From contig NC_089425.1 in NCBI RefSeq assembly GCF_013426205.1, positions 3,348,001 to 3,412,000 on the forward strand: a DNA stretch of 64,000 bases, in the 5' to 3' direction. The position numbers and the translations under genes are program-made. Positions within the stretch are counted from its first letter, which is position 1; every line of letters starts with the position of its first letter. Source of the DNA: Metarhizium brunneum (taxonomy: Eukaryota; Ascomycota; Sordariomycetes; Hypocreales; Clavicipitaceae). The notes beneath the pieces are model-generated. The model was not told the DNA's origin and did no database searches. It saw nothing but the letters and a program-made list of their open reading frames with translations. Positions 22,810 through 33,046 of this stretch are shown here, in pieces.

Positions 22810-24694
22810 ATGTCTTGTAAGTGATCTCGTCCCCTATCGAGGCCGCACTGCCGCACTGCTAACATGGCAATTCACATTCGTCAGTTGGTCATTTTGAAAA
22901 GTCGAGGCAGGCACATCACCTCTCAAACGCCGTCAACCAGTTGATCACGAGGCGCATCAGACCTGTACGAGCATTTGCCGCCGGCCGCAATGATCTCCGT
23001 CGTGACGAGGAGAGCCAGCATGAACTCCCTACCTCTGCTCCAGACCCCAGGCTGCAGAGGACCTCGTCCATTCAGGAGATTTTTCACTCTCATTCCCAAG
23101 AGGACCATCCACAGGACGAAAAGGTCGAGGCCGGCATTGTCCACAACATAGTCGAGGAGACACCTTGTGCAAGCCCACCGGTGCTTGCTGGACAAGTTGG
23201 AAAGCGAAAGAAATTCTTCTCGGGGTTCAAGAACGTCAAGCCCAAGACGCCATTTACTCTCCAGGGCCAAATCAAATACGTCCTTCTACATAGTTGGCTG
23301 ATGAACCTGGTCATGCCCTGCTGCCCCGTAGGCCTCGTTCTATACCACACATCTGGCAAATCCACGGCCACCTTTGTCGTCAATTTTCTCGCCACGCTCC
23401 CCGCCAACTTCCTCGGAAACCTCGCCATGACAGAAATCGGACTGCGAGTTCCGCGATTGTTCGCAGACTGGATGTCCATGACAACCGGGTGAGCATAACC
23501 ATCCACCACAGAATGAGGGTGCAATGTGCCACTGACTTTATTTGGGGGGTGCGGCTTGACGTTAGAAATCTCATTCAGTTTATATCGTGCATCGTGCTGC
23601 TTCGCGTGCATGAATACGACGTGCTTCAGACATCCATCACGGGCTCGATACTGGCAAACACGCTGTTCTTTCTCGGCCTCAGCACCTTTGTGGGCTGCTG
23701 CAATCGACCGTACCAAAACCTGAACCGCACCGCGGCGCACATGGCGAGCAATCTCCTCTCCCTTTCAGCAACCAGTCTCCTCATACCCACGGCATCTCAC
23801 CTGCTCGACCAAGCCGAAGGGAGAGATCTCCTCAGGCAGTCGAGGGGCGTGTCCATCGTGCTGTTGGTCGTGTACGCCTGCTTTGTGATCTGCGAGCACT
23901 GGACGCATTGGGAGATATTCTCGCGAGAGGTGGCACATGTTCCCGCCAGGCCATTCCCATTCAACCCTATTTCGTACTACCGGTCGTCCCGCACCCTTGG
24001 GCACAATGACACGGCAGCCGAGGCAAAAGAGGAGGGCCCCGTGCGTGCTGCTGCTGCCGGCCAAGCTCGCTCCGCATCACCATCGTCTCGGGCGCACGAC
24101 GGCGCCGGCGGCGAGAGTGTGCCGGACGAAGACGAGCCCCGTCTTCATCTGGTGACTGCCATCCTGCTCCTCGCAGGGAGCACAGTTCTTCTCTACTACC
24201 ACATCGACTACTCGGTGCAGAGCATCGATGCCCTCACCAGGGCCATTCACCTGTCCAAGACGTTTGTGGGCCTCGTCCTCTTCCCGCTGGCGAATGTGGA
24301 CTACCACCCCATCATGCTGGCAATCGACGGCAAGCTGGGCCAAACCGTTACCCAGACGGTCGGGAAGAGCATCCAGACCGCCTTGCTGGTGATGCCGTTG
24401 ATTGTGCTGGTCGCCTGGATCTGGGGCCTGGGCGAGGTGACCCTCGTCTTCAACGGCTTCGAGGTGGTCAGCCTCTTTGCGTCCGTCTTGCTGCTGAATG
24501 TGCTCATGGTGGACGCAAAGCTTCATTGGTAAGGTTTGCCTTGCGCGCGTGGGCCCGAGGATGCGTGAGGCTGTGATGTTGGTTTCATGCGCAGGCTGGG
24601 CTGACAATTCGACAGGGTGCAGGGCATTCTGCTCATGGCCGACTGGGCGCTCATCGCCATCGCGGCCTACTTTGCTACAAAGGCAAAGGAGTAA
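22810..24694 (+). CDS. CAX-type cation/proton exchanger-like protein
   Basis: Four exons: 22810-22816 (ATGTCTT only), 22885-23488, 23566-24528, 24616-24694, giving 550 aa with phases consistent. The layout is that of Ca2+/H+ exchangers: a soluble N-terminus of about 120 residues, a first helical half (SWLMNLVMPCCPVGLVLYHT, LANTLFFLGLSTFVG), a hydrophilic loop of about 60 residues around 24000-24140, and a second half (LVTAILLLAGSTVLLYYHI, TFVGLVLFPLANVDYHPIM, IQTALLVMPLIVLVAWIWGL). The second-repeat signature, normally GNAAEH, reads ANVDYHPI, and the first-repeat acidic residue sits in GNLAMTEIGLRV. The protein is therefore a diverged member whose substrate is uncertain. The likely location is the vacuole or another endomembrane. 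The tiny first exon is supported by its GTAAGT donor and frame. Confidence 0.8.
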
Positions 24695-25495
24695 CAGCTC
24701 CGAGAGGACCACAATTTCCTAAAAAAAGTACGGAGCACGATTTCGCAGCATTCATCATGCCGCTGGCACCGGTCCCATGGCATGATGTTGCAAGAATCAA
24801 TGCGTTTTGCCTCTCCTGGGTTTGTGGGTACTGGGGCACTGGCGAATTTCCAGCATTAGCTCGTCATAATGCTTGCAACATTGCGGTTTGTTGTATGACT
24901 ACCCTGTACTAAGGTAAACTTGGCTTCCCCGGTGCACGCACTCTCAATGGCACAGGGCAAAATGCAGCACATCACTTTGTGTATTGAGTAGAAGGCAGAA
25001 AAGGCATCAATAGCTGATGGGGTCGGAGAGCGTGTGGCGATAATGCACAGGTCATACACTCAACCTGGATGGACTATGCGGCGGACATGTTGATACTGTG
25101 CTGTGGTTCGGCAAATATTTATGTATAGACTGTGTATCTGGTCGAGGCAACCGGTGACCGTACGTGCTTTTTTATTTCGTGCAAGGACAAGATATGATGT
25201 GCTGAAAAGACAGCCGCATAAAGCACATGGCCAGCCAAATACTTACTGTAGTATGTAGTTATACGTGTTCGATCCCCTCTTGTACATGACCCTACCGTCA
25301 CCGGCAACAAGTATGTATTTGTCCACGTTCAGGTTCCCGACAACGCCACTGTAAGTGAGGCATAATAGGGTAAGGGTTGTTATGATGAGCGTCAGGGTTA
25401 TTGGAGTTGCGGCTGGATATTCCTGGTTAGGGCTAGCCTGGGACGAAGGTCGAACATTGAAGACTTCCAGTCACATTACATGCATGACCCACACT
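24695..25495. other. Intergenic, no gene seen
   Basis: No supported reading frame. It forms the left part of a 4-kb gene-free interval. Confidence 0.5.
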
Positions 25496-25591
25496 ATCTC
25501 TTTAGCTGCCCACTGGCTTCTGGAGACTCGCTTACCTGAGAAAATTGTATGGTAGAGGAGTCTCCGCAAGCCGGTGGGCAGCTAAAGAGAT
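25496..25591. repeat. Long hairpin (34-bp arms, 28-nt loop)
   Basis: 25496-25529 and 25558-25591 are inverted copies matching at 31 of 34 positions; the outer part of each arm is ATCTCTTTAGCTGCCCAC. The arms are separated by 28 nt. It may be a very small TIR element or a fold-back remnant. It ends five bases before the family C element. Confidence 0.8.
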
Positions 25592-25596
25592 GGGTA

Positions 25597-25839
25597 TCCC
25601 TGTTTAATTTAACTACCCGTGATAGAGCGGTCCCCTAGCAATACCGGCGATCTACTCCGTAGCGGCTATATGGTAAGTGCCTGTTAAGTAATTGAGCAGG
25701 GGTGGTAGTAAGGGATATCATTTTTTTTTACTTTTTTTTCTTTAGAGAAATCAGGTACTTATTTTATTTCCCCCACCTTTGAACTTTTTATTGGTTGTAT
25801 ACCCGCCTCTGAGGTCACGGGTAGTTAATTAAATAGGGA
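25597..25839. mobile_element. TIR element, family C (MITE-like)
   Basis: A 243-bp segment bounded by inverted repeats of about 28 bp: left TCCCTGTTTAATTTAACTAC, right the complement of TCCCTATTTAATTAACTACC. The common core ends CTACCCGTGA on both sides. The interior is AT-rich with T-runs, a TACTCCGTA copy at 25653-25661, and no coding capacity. A clean target duplication is not visible; a TA lies just left of the element only. Confidence 0.65.
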
Positions 25840-28732
25840 GTGTAGTATTTGTGACCTCGCCTCGCTGGGCCGGCGGAAGTCATCTAGAAGTATGTACTTC
25901 TTGACTAGTATCTCAAATTCATACTCCATCCCCAGTAGTTCGCCTGTCGACGAGTCACCGTCTCGGATGCCAAAGCAGTTCACACCCCCACCATGCTCGG
26001 GCTGTCACGCCAACCTTCTCGAGGGCTGTCTGTCGTCTGATGTTGCTGCCAAAAGGGTCTGGTCCATTTCCCAAGACCGTCTGTGCAGTTGAACCACCCG
26101 TCCGCTCAACCTTTGCTGCGCACGGATGGCAAACGCCCAACCTGCCGTCCTCCCTTGGGATTTTTTGTTTCTTTCCCGTCATAATTTAGGAGTTCCATGG
26201 TTGGCCAAGTCTGGTACAAGCCGACCGATTGGACATGGGACGGAACTGCGAGTTGCTAGAACTTTTGCTCCCAGGGCGGGATCCAAACGACTCGACAGGT
26301 CGCTTGCTGGGCCGTTCCGCAGTGTCGTCTTTCTGCGAGACCACAAAAAAAGCAGCGCCAAGTACAACGAACTCGTAAGGACAAGCCTAGGTATGTTCGT
26401 GGAGTCGAGGTGTGGTCTACAACAAGTCATGACAGGCCCGGCTTGACAGCCAGAATTAGAAGCACCATGAATGGCTGCGCTCAGTCCTCTTCCAATCCGT
26501 CTCCCTTGGAAGTCATACTCGACGACATCAGGGTAGTACCCGTGGCCTGGCGCCAAATGAATTGACACTAGGATCCGGACAAGCCCTGCCTGTCTTGCCG
26601 CGGAACGCAACGCTGGGCAGGGGTGATGGGGAACCGGGGGTGGTTGGCAGATCAGGCTAAGTGGCCAAGATACAACTCTGGGCGTTCTGAAAAGGGGGAA
26701 CACCTGCGACGGGGGACGTTGAATAATTACGACTTCGAGACGGAGACCTCTTGGCTTGGCCTCGAGTGTAGTCTTTTCGGGCAGTGGTAGAGAGGAAAGA
26801 TCGACAGATCCGCGACGATCCTGTTTACCAGGTCGCCCACCTTGATCAAATTTCATTTTCGTTTACAAGAAAGCTATCCGAGGCTCGGGAGGCGAAGGCG
26901 CCTACATACAGATACAGACGTGCCTGGCAAATTACGCCTGAACCTGACACAACACGGCGGCTACGGGAAATGCCGCTTCGGAGAGAAAACAAGAACAAAG
27001 AAGAAGCCAGAAGCCAGAAACAAGAATGACAGGTTCATGAATTATGACAACGGACCACCATCAGCTGTCGCCGGGCTCAACCTTGGACAGCATCCGTCAA
27101 GGGGGCTGGCAGCTTGCTTTGGCGCGGGCCGTACGCGGGACAGGTAGGGCTCCTGGCCAATACTCCGTACAACGCATCAATGCAAAGCCTGATTGGGAAA
27201 CAGTTTGACGACAGAAGTACCGGCCATTGTTCGGGATTACAAAGAGTTACATGGCACTCATCGCAGCCGTTCAATGTTCTTTGACGCTACCCCCTACTGC
27301 CTCTGTAAGCCGCCTGCTTTGGCTCTTTGACCCAGCCCTGATAGGCGTAGCCTTGAGCCCTTTCCCTTTGATGAGCAATATCATGTCGTGATGATGGCGT
27401 AAGAAATCGAACTCCTGCCTGTTCGAGCCATATATTGTCAAGGCTTCAAAAAGCGTCATTATAAGCTGACTTGAGCAGGTTCAGCAGCTAACCTTGTTGG
27501 CAAAGGGGTACCTGCTTGGTATCGCAGAAGTATGGGTCTGTTACAACTTCAGGACCTGGACACATTCAAAGGGGACATGTGCTGGTTGGTATGTAGGAGG
27601 TTTGGGTGAGACGGTATTGGTTTCAGATCTCGTCTCATGGGTACTCCTGGTAACCTCGGAGAAATCGAAAGAGGTCAACGGGCCCATACTACCTACCTAG
27701 GTTTGTACGTAACATCCCATCTTTGCGATAATAGCTGTGGATCTTTGCCCGCCGATTCAACCGGCAGCCTCCGCAGCCTCCACACGTTGACAGGCGACCA
27801 TCCCGTGACACGGACCCGTCGTCGTCGCCCGTTGTCGAATGCGCACAGCCGCGAACTTGGAGAAGCAGTAATGTCCTCGTCCTCGATCCTAGCAGACCAT
27901 CATGTGTCGCAGGCGTGTTGTGCCAGCCCTCGCCGATGCAGAAACATGAAGTTGAATGCAAACATGGCGACGTGGTGCCAGGCTCGCGTGGATGAAGCGA
28001 AACGGGAAAGGCCAACTGGCGGTAGAGAGTGGTGGTTGCCGCTGGTCCGTGGATGGGCACATACCAGATTACATGTACTACTTGTTGCCAAGCCGGGGAA
28101 GGTGCCATTGCTACATGTAGGTCAACGTCTCGATACTGCTAGTACTGATCAAGTTCGGTAGGCGTTCATCAGAGGCCATCCATATGAGGCTATGCCTAAC
28201 CTGACACATTCCTCGTCCCGAGGACGCAACGTCCGTCTCCAGAACCGCACAAGGTGAACCCCGTCCAGACAAAGACAAACAAACCTGCATTGTATACTGG
28301 GTGATCCATGGTGGGTGAAGCAATTAAGGGGGTTGGCGGGTTGGCGGTACCAAGCTCTCTCCTTGACGGTGAAGCTCTTGGCTACCCAAACCGCTCGTCT
28401 GCGGGCTGCCAACAAGCCCTTCTTGGATTCACCCTTGGTTTGGAGCCATGGTTCGCCTTGGAATGACAGCCCGAACCGTTTCTTCAATCCGGCGCGAGAT
28501 GGGGGGGCCGGCAAGCATGGGGTCGACAAGACTGCGAGTCTATAAGTACTAGTTGGCAACTGGCAAGTTTGTCGTCGATTGATATCATCCTCATCGGTTT
28601 CGTTCTTTCACAACCAACTTTACAGTCTCTCCTTAAGCACTGTGCTCTTTTTCTTGCTTCTTGCTTTCCTTCTTTTCGGTTTATACATCAACGTCGATCG
28701 TTGTAAATTTGCTTTTCTGTCGCTCACTCAAG
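25840..28732. other. Gene-free interval upstream of LPMO gene
   Basis: About 2.9 kb. Several chance frames (for example 26179-26856 minus, 27637-28161 plus) lack any recognisable domain, signal or low-complexity bias of a real protein. A TACTCCGTA copy lies at 27161-27169. The last 200 bp are a pyrimidine-rich leader for the LPMO gene. Confidence 0.5.
28541..28548 (+). promoter_or_regulatory. Candidate TATA box of LPMO gene
   Basis: TATAAGTA lies 185 bp before the LPMO start codon, followed by a pyrimidine-rich stretch (about 28580-28690). The distance fits a TATA box plus a leader of about 150 nt. The call is by position and motif only. Confidence 0.35.
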
Positions 28733-30129
28733 ATGAAGAGTTTCTCGTATGCCTTCGCGGTCCTCTCCGCGGCCTCTTTCGCTGCTGGACACATGCAGAT
28801 GAAGTACCCTCCGCCTCTGCGATCGGGTTTCAACAAGTTCACTACCAACCAAGACTACGACATGACGAGTCCCTTGGACCCCAGGGGCAGCAACTTCCCC
28901 TGCCGCGGCGGCCTGAAGGTCATTGATTCTCCCCAGGGCCAGCCGGTTGATGAATGGACTGCCGGCCTGCAGTACAATTTCACCGTCACGGGAGGGGCAT
29001 ATCACAAGGGAGGAAGTTGCCAGGCCAGTCTCTCATACGACAAGGGCAGCACTTTCAAGGTGATTTCCTCCATGGAGGGGGGCTGCCCTCTTACCCCTGG
29101 CGATACCAGTTACAAGTTTAAAGTGCCCGAGGACGCCCCCGCCGGCGACTGCGTATTCTCCTGGAGTTGGTTCAACTTTGAGGGAAACCGCGAGATGTAC
29201 CAGAACTGCGCCGTGGTCACCATCAAGGTCGATCCGCGCCGCAAGAAGCGTGGCACTGCCATGGCCATGAGCCAGCGTCCCGACATGTTCGTTGCCAACG
29301 TTGGCAACGGCTGCTCGACAACCGAGGGAACCGACCTGAAATTCCCCCAGCCCGGCCCAGTCGTCACCATAGAGAAGGGCGCCAAGCTGAAGGGTCCCGT
29401 TGGAAACTGCCAGAAGCCGGCTCCTGGCGGTGACAACCCGACTGAGCCAGCTCCCAGCGCCTCATCTGCGCCTGCTCCTACCAGTGACAGGCCGACTGTG
29501 CCATCTCCCAGCAAGCCTGCTCCTACCAACGACAAGCCGACTGTGCCATCTCCCAGCAAGCCTGCTCCTACCAACGACAAGCCGACTGTGCCATCTCCCA
29601 GCAAGCCTGCTCCTACCAACGACAAGCCGACTGTGCCATCTCCCAGCAAGCCTGCTCCTACCAACGACAAGCCGACTGTGCCATCTCCCAGCAAGCCTGC
29701 TCCTACCAACGACAAACCATCTATCCCATCTCCCAGCGCCCCGTCTAAGCCGACTCCTACTCCCTCCAAGCCCTCGCCTTCGAAGATCTCCTGCACTGGC
29801 GGAAAGTTCCCCGGCGATCAAAACAAGCCGGCTCAGCCTCCATCCACCGGTGCCGAGCCTCCCGTCCAGCCCGAGCCTACTTCTACTTCTACTCCCGGCG
29901 ACAACAACGATGTCTGCACCCCAGGTGCCTATGCCTGCACTCCTGACAACTCGGCATGGCAAATTTGCGTTGTAACCCAGGTCTGGATAGTAAGTCTTCC
30001 CTTCCCGATATCTTTGTGTGACGCGTACGTCTGGAATGAAGCTGACGATGTAATTAGCGAGCGGGCTCATGCCCCGAGGGAACTAGCTGCCAGTTCGACG
30101 AGTCGACCAACACGCCTCGCTGCCGCTAG
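28733..30129 (+). CDS. AA11-type lytic polysaccharide monooxygenase (secreted)
   Basis: Two exons, 28733-29989 and 30058-30129, give 442 aa. The signal peptide (residues 1-19) ends AAG, so the mature protein begins with His20 (HMQMKYPPPLRS), the N-terminal copper ligand required in LPMOs. His91 in GGAYHKGGSCQ is the second histidine-brace ligand, and SWFNFEGNREMYQNC (about 147-160) holds the conserved Tyr of the AA11 copper site. AA11 enzymes oxidatively cleave chitin. After the catalytic domain (about 20-230) comes a Pro/Ser/Thr linker with a perfect 15-residue repeat (KPAPTNDKPTVPSPS). A small six-cysteine C-terminal module resembling X278 chitin-binding modules follows; the last exon encodes its final 23 residues. 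Likely role is chitin remodelling or degradation outside the cell. Confidence 0.92.
29492..29716 (+). repeat. 45-bp tandem repeat in LPMO linker (5 units)
   Basis: Five consecutive 45-bp units (starts at 29492, 29537, 29582, 29627, 29672) appear identical. They encode the 15-residue Pro/Ser/Thr/Lys linker unit. A diverged half unit lies on each side. The near-perfect identity implies recent expansion or homogenisation, and unit number should vary between strains. Confidence 0.9.
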
Positions 30130-31021
30130 AGTACGCAGTTCTTCTAAACATACCCTCTAAAGCTTGCTCAAGGGGACGGCCATTAAACAAGGCTTTGTAC
30201 ACGAACATAGGCCAGGGGGACGTATTCGGCCACAGTATACACTCGAAGTGTTGTGTATTTATCATCATGCTTTCATGACAACTTGTTGTATAGGAAGAGC
30301 ACTTTTATGATTCAGCAATTCCATTCGACTGTTGGGTGCAGTGCATCCTACAGGACAATGCTAGGTTTTATACAAAATTCTACTTTCTGCCATTACGGTG
30401 TTTTCCTTCTTGATCAGTGATTGTATGTGTGCCACTGTGTAGCTAGCTGTGGAACGGGTGTGCGTGAACATGGTTGTGAGTAAACATGTTGGTTCTTGCA
30501 TGCCCTGGTGTCCCAAGGTCTCTATTTCCGGATTCGGACGTGCGACAGATAGCAGAGCAGAGCATCGTACGGAATACAACCACTCAAGTACATGTACGGA
30601 GTATGTCTGGTCTCAACCGGTGCGGACCCAGGTACCCGGTATACCCGGGCAGCATGGCCCCCGTGGCTCGGGGAAACGCCACAAGGTCGCTTATTGGTCA
30701 GGGCCCGCGCTGGGGGCAAGCCCAAGCCTCACTTCTGCTGACGACTCCTCAATGCCGCAGCCATAAACAAGCTGGCTGCATTCCATTGCGCAGCAAGCAA
30801 ACCCTGCCACCTGGTGCTCCGTTGGATACGAGCAACCAGACGACGTCCCACGAGATGCAAGACGACGTCAGCCCGGCCCGAAATCCTGCTCAGCCCAGAG
30901 GTGTGACCTAGAGTAAAATAACCTCCCTCCTCTTGTCCAACTTGCGTCCCTCATCCCATCTCTACAGCATTTTGGCATCGGAGCTTCAACCACGAGCAAT
31001 TTGCCTCAGCCGACCAGTGAA
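30130..31021. other. Intergenic between LPMO and Kelch genes
   Basis: 892 bp with a TACGGAGTA copy at 30595-30603. It contains the 3' end of the LPMO gene and the promoter of the Kelch gene. No gene is seen. Confidence 0.55.
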
Positions 31022-32710
31022 ATGGAGCCGCTGAACCAGCTCAAGCGTCGGTCGACCGACCTCTTCAAGCAAGCGCAGCAGAACATGCCGTCGCTCCCCA
31101 GGAGCATGAACATGGACATGCCCAGCGTGCCCGGCCTGCCGCATCTGCAAAAGAGCCTCCCGTCCCTATCGCAGCTCCGCTTCAGAAACAGCAAGGCCGC
31201 CGCCGCCGTGCAAGGAACGTGGCAGCGAATCGACATTCCAGCCCTGCCGCGGTCCTCGCACTCGGTCAATGTCGTGGCCGGAAGCGCCTACATCTTTGGC
31301 GGCGAGATTGAGGCGCGGCAACCAGTCGGCAACGACATGCACATCATTCGACTGCCGTCCAGCAGTGCCGGGGCCGACTACCACCGGATCGAGGCCAGGG
31401 CGGCCGCGGTCGAGCCTGACACGGCGCCCGCGCAGACGGCGAACCTGGATGAGGTGGCCTTGGAGGAGGAGGAGGAGGAAGGGCCCAAGGGCAAGGGCAA
31501 AGAAACGGCCACGGACGTCAGGCCCAGGCTCGGCGACGTGCCGGCTGCGCGTGTCGGCCACGCAACCGCCGTTATCGGGTCGCGCATCTTCCTGTTTGGC
31601 GGCCGCGGCGGCCCGGACATGAAGCCTCTGGAGGAGGCCGGCCGCGTCTGGGTGTACGACACGCGCTCGCACGCCTGGTCGCACCTCGACCCGGTGCCCG
31701 CGGTCAAGGGCGGCGCCATCATCCCGCAGCCCAGCCCGCGCAGCTACCACTGCGCGACGGCTAGCGACCGGCCGCGTGACTTCCCCGAGCCCGGCTCATC
31801 ATCGGCGGCGGCCCGAAAGCCGCAGACCTGGCGGCAGTGGGCGCTGGGCGACACCTCCAAGACGGGCATCCCACAGGACCCCGTGGTGGGCTACGTGGCC
31901 GAGCAGGCCGTGGATACCGAGTCGGACGGCTACGGCACCTTCTTCGTGCACGCGGGCTGCCTCGCCGGCGGCGACCGCACGAGCGACCTCTGGGCCTTTG
32001 ACGTGCGCGCGCGCACATGGACCGAGCTGCCCGCCGCCCCGGGCCCGTCACGCGGCGGCGCGGCCATCTGCATATCCAAGAGCCGCCTCTTCCGCTTCGG
32101 CGGCTACGACGGTGAGGCCGAGGTCGGCGGCCAGCTCGACTTTTTGCACCTCGAGGTGGAAACCTTCGACGACGGCGCCTCCCGGGGCGAAGTGTCGGTC
32201 CACGCCCGCGCGGGCTGGCAGACCATTCCGCAGGACGGCGACGGCGCCGACGCCTCGCCCGCCGAAATCCGCGCCGAGCCGCGCCAGGAGTGGCCCGCGC
32301 CGCGGAGCGTGGCCTCCCTGCAGGCCCTCACCGTCGGCGGCGGCAAGGAGTATCTCGTGCTGGCCATGGGCGAGCGCGCGCCCAGCGCCGACGGCCACTC
32401 CGCCGCCGGCGCCTTCTTGGACGACGTGTGGACCTTTGAGGTGCCGCCGCTGGGCATGACCGCCGCCAGCGTCCGGGCCGCCTTCCTCCAGGCCGTGGGG
32501 AAGAAGACGGGCGAGGGGAGGTGGCAAAAGGTCAGCATGGCCGAGTACGACGACGAGAGCGGCGACGGGGTGCCCGCCGCGAGGGGATGGATCGCGAGCG
32601 CGCCCCTGACCGATCTGGAGGAGAGCGGCATCATGATTTGGGGCGGGTTGGGCGCCGATAACAAGAGGATTGGTGATGGTTGGATCCTCCGCCTCGGTAA
32701 GAGTGATTGA
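31022..32710 (+). CDS. Kelch-repeat beta-propeller protein
   Basis: A single GC-rich exon encodes 562 aa. ATG 31022 is the first in frame; the frame extends upstream only from a TTG. Kelch-type blades are marked by paired glycines and spaced Trp/Tyr: SVNVVAGSAYIFGG (about 80), VGHATAVIGSRIFLFGGRGG (about 180), a YGTFFVHAGC blade (about 310), GGAAICISKSRLFRFGGYDG (about 345) and the final GIMIWGGLGADN (about 545). An acidic/lysine insert (EEEEEEGPKGKGKE, about 146-159) separates the first two blades. Such proteins act as interaction scaffolds. The particular orthologue is not identified and no catalytic domain accompanies the propeller. Confidence 0.85.
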   Translation: MEPLNQLKRRSTDLFKQAQQNMPSLPRSMNMDMPSVPGLPHLQKSLPSLSQLRFRNSKAAAAVQGTWQRIDIPALPRSSHSVNVVAGSAYIFGGEIEARQPVGNDMHIIRLPSSSAGADYHRIEARAAAVEPDTAPAQTANLDEVALEEEEEEGPKGKGKETATDVRPRLGDVPAARVGHATAVIGSRIFLFGGRGGPDMKPLEEAGRVWVYDTRSHAWSHLDPVPAVKGGAIIPQPSPRSYHCATASDRPRDFPEPGSSSAAARKPQTWRQWALGDTSKTGIPQDPVVGYVAEQAVDTESDGYGTFFVHAGCLAGGDRTSDLWAFDVRARTWTELPAAPGPSRGGAAICISKSRLFRFGGYDGEAEVGGQLDFLHLEVETFDDGASRGEVSVHARAGWQTIPQDGDGADASPAEIRAEPRQEWPAPRSVASLQALTVGGGKEYLVLAMGERAPSADGHSAAGAFLDDVWTFEVPPLGMTAASVRAAFLQAVGKKTGEGRWQKVSMAEYDDESGDGVPAARGWIASAPLTDLEESGIMIWGGLGADNKRIGDGWILRLGKSD

Positions 32711-33046
32711 TTGGGACAAGGGAAATAAATTGTGACGAATATGTATATACATACCTACCTACATAGGTAGGTTGGTAGCGCACGAGTGCTATTTCATCAG
32801 TCGTGTGGCGTGCGTTGCGGGACACGGACACGAGCAATATGAAACCAAGTTCAAAGAATAGTCTATACCATGTGGCATTTCAACAATGGTGTCATTTATG
32901 TACAGTGTCTGGGTTTTCGCCCCCCTAGCTTTCATCCGCTGAGTCCCCTAGCATCGCAACATCTCAGCTTACACTTTTCACTCTGCGGTCGTCTCTTTCC
33001 AGCTAAACGTACATATGGAAAGAAGGAAGAAAACAATAAATTAAAT
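32711..33046. other. Convergent 3' flanks
   Basis: 336 bp between the Kelch gene (+) and the complex I subunit gene (-). It includes a CATACCTACCTACATAGGTAGG palindrome-like stretch near 32748-32772. Confidence 0.55.

Noticed and set aside
26179..26856. 225-codon open frame on the minus strand
   Set aside because: The translation looks random (scattered Arg/Pro/Ser) and has overlapping open frames on the other strand.
29110..29796. 228-codon frame antisense to the LPMO linker (repeats of GDGTVGLSLVGAGLL)
   Set aside because: It is the mirror of the 45-bp tandem repeat in the sense gene; being open follows from the repeat having no stop in that frame.
31166..32752. Long antisense frames over the Kelch gene
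   Set aside because: High GC at third positions of the sense gene removes stops from the antisense frames. The sense translation has clear Kelch blades.
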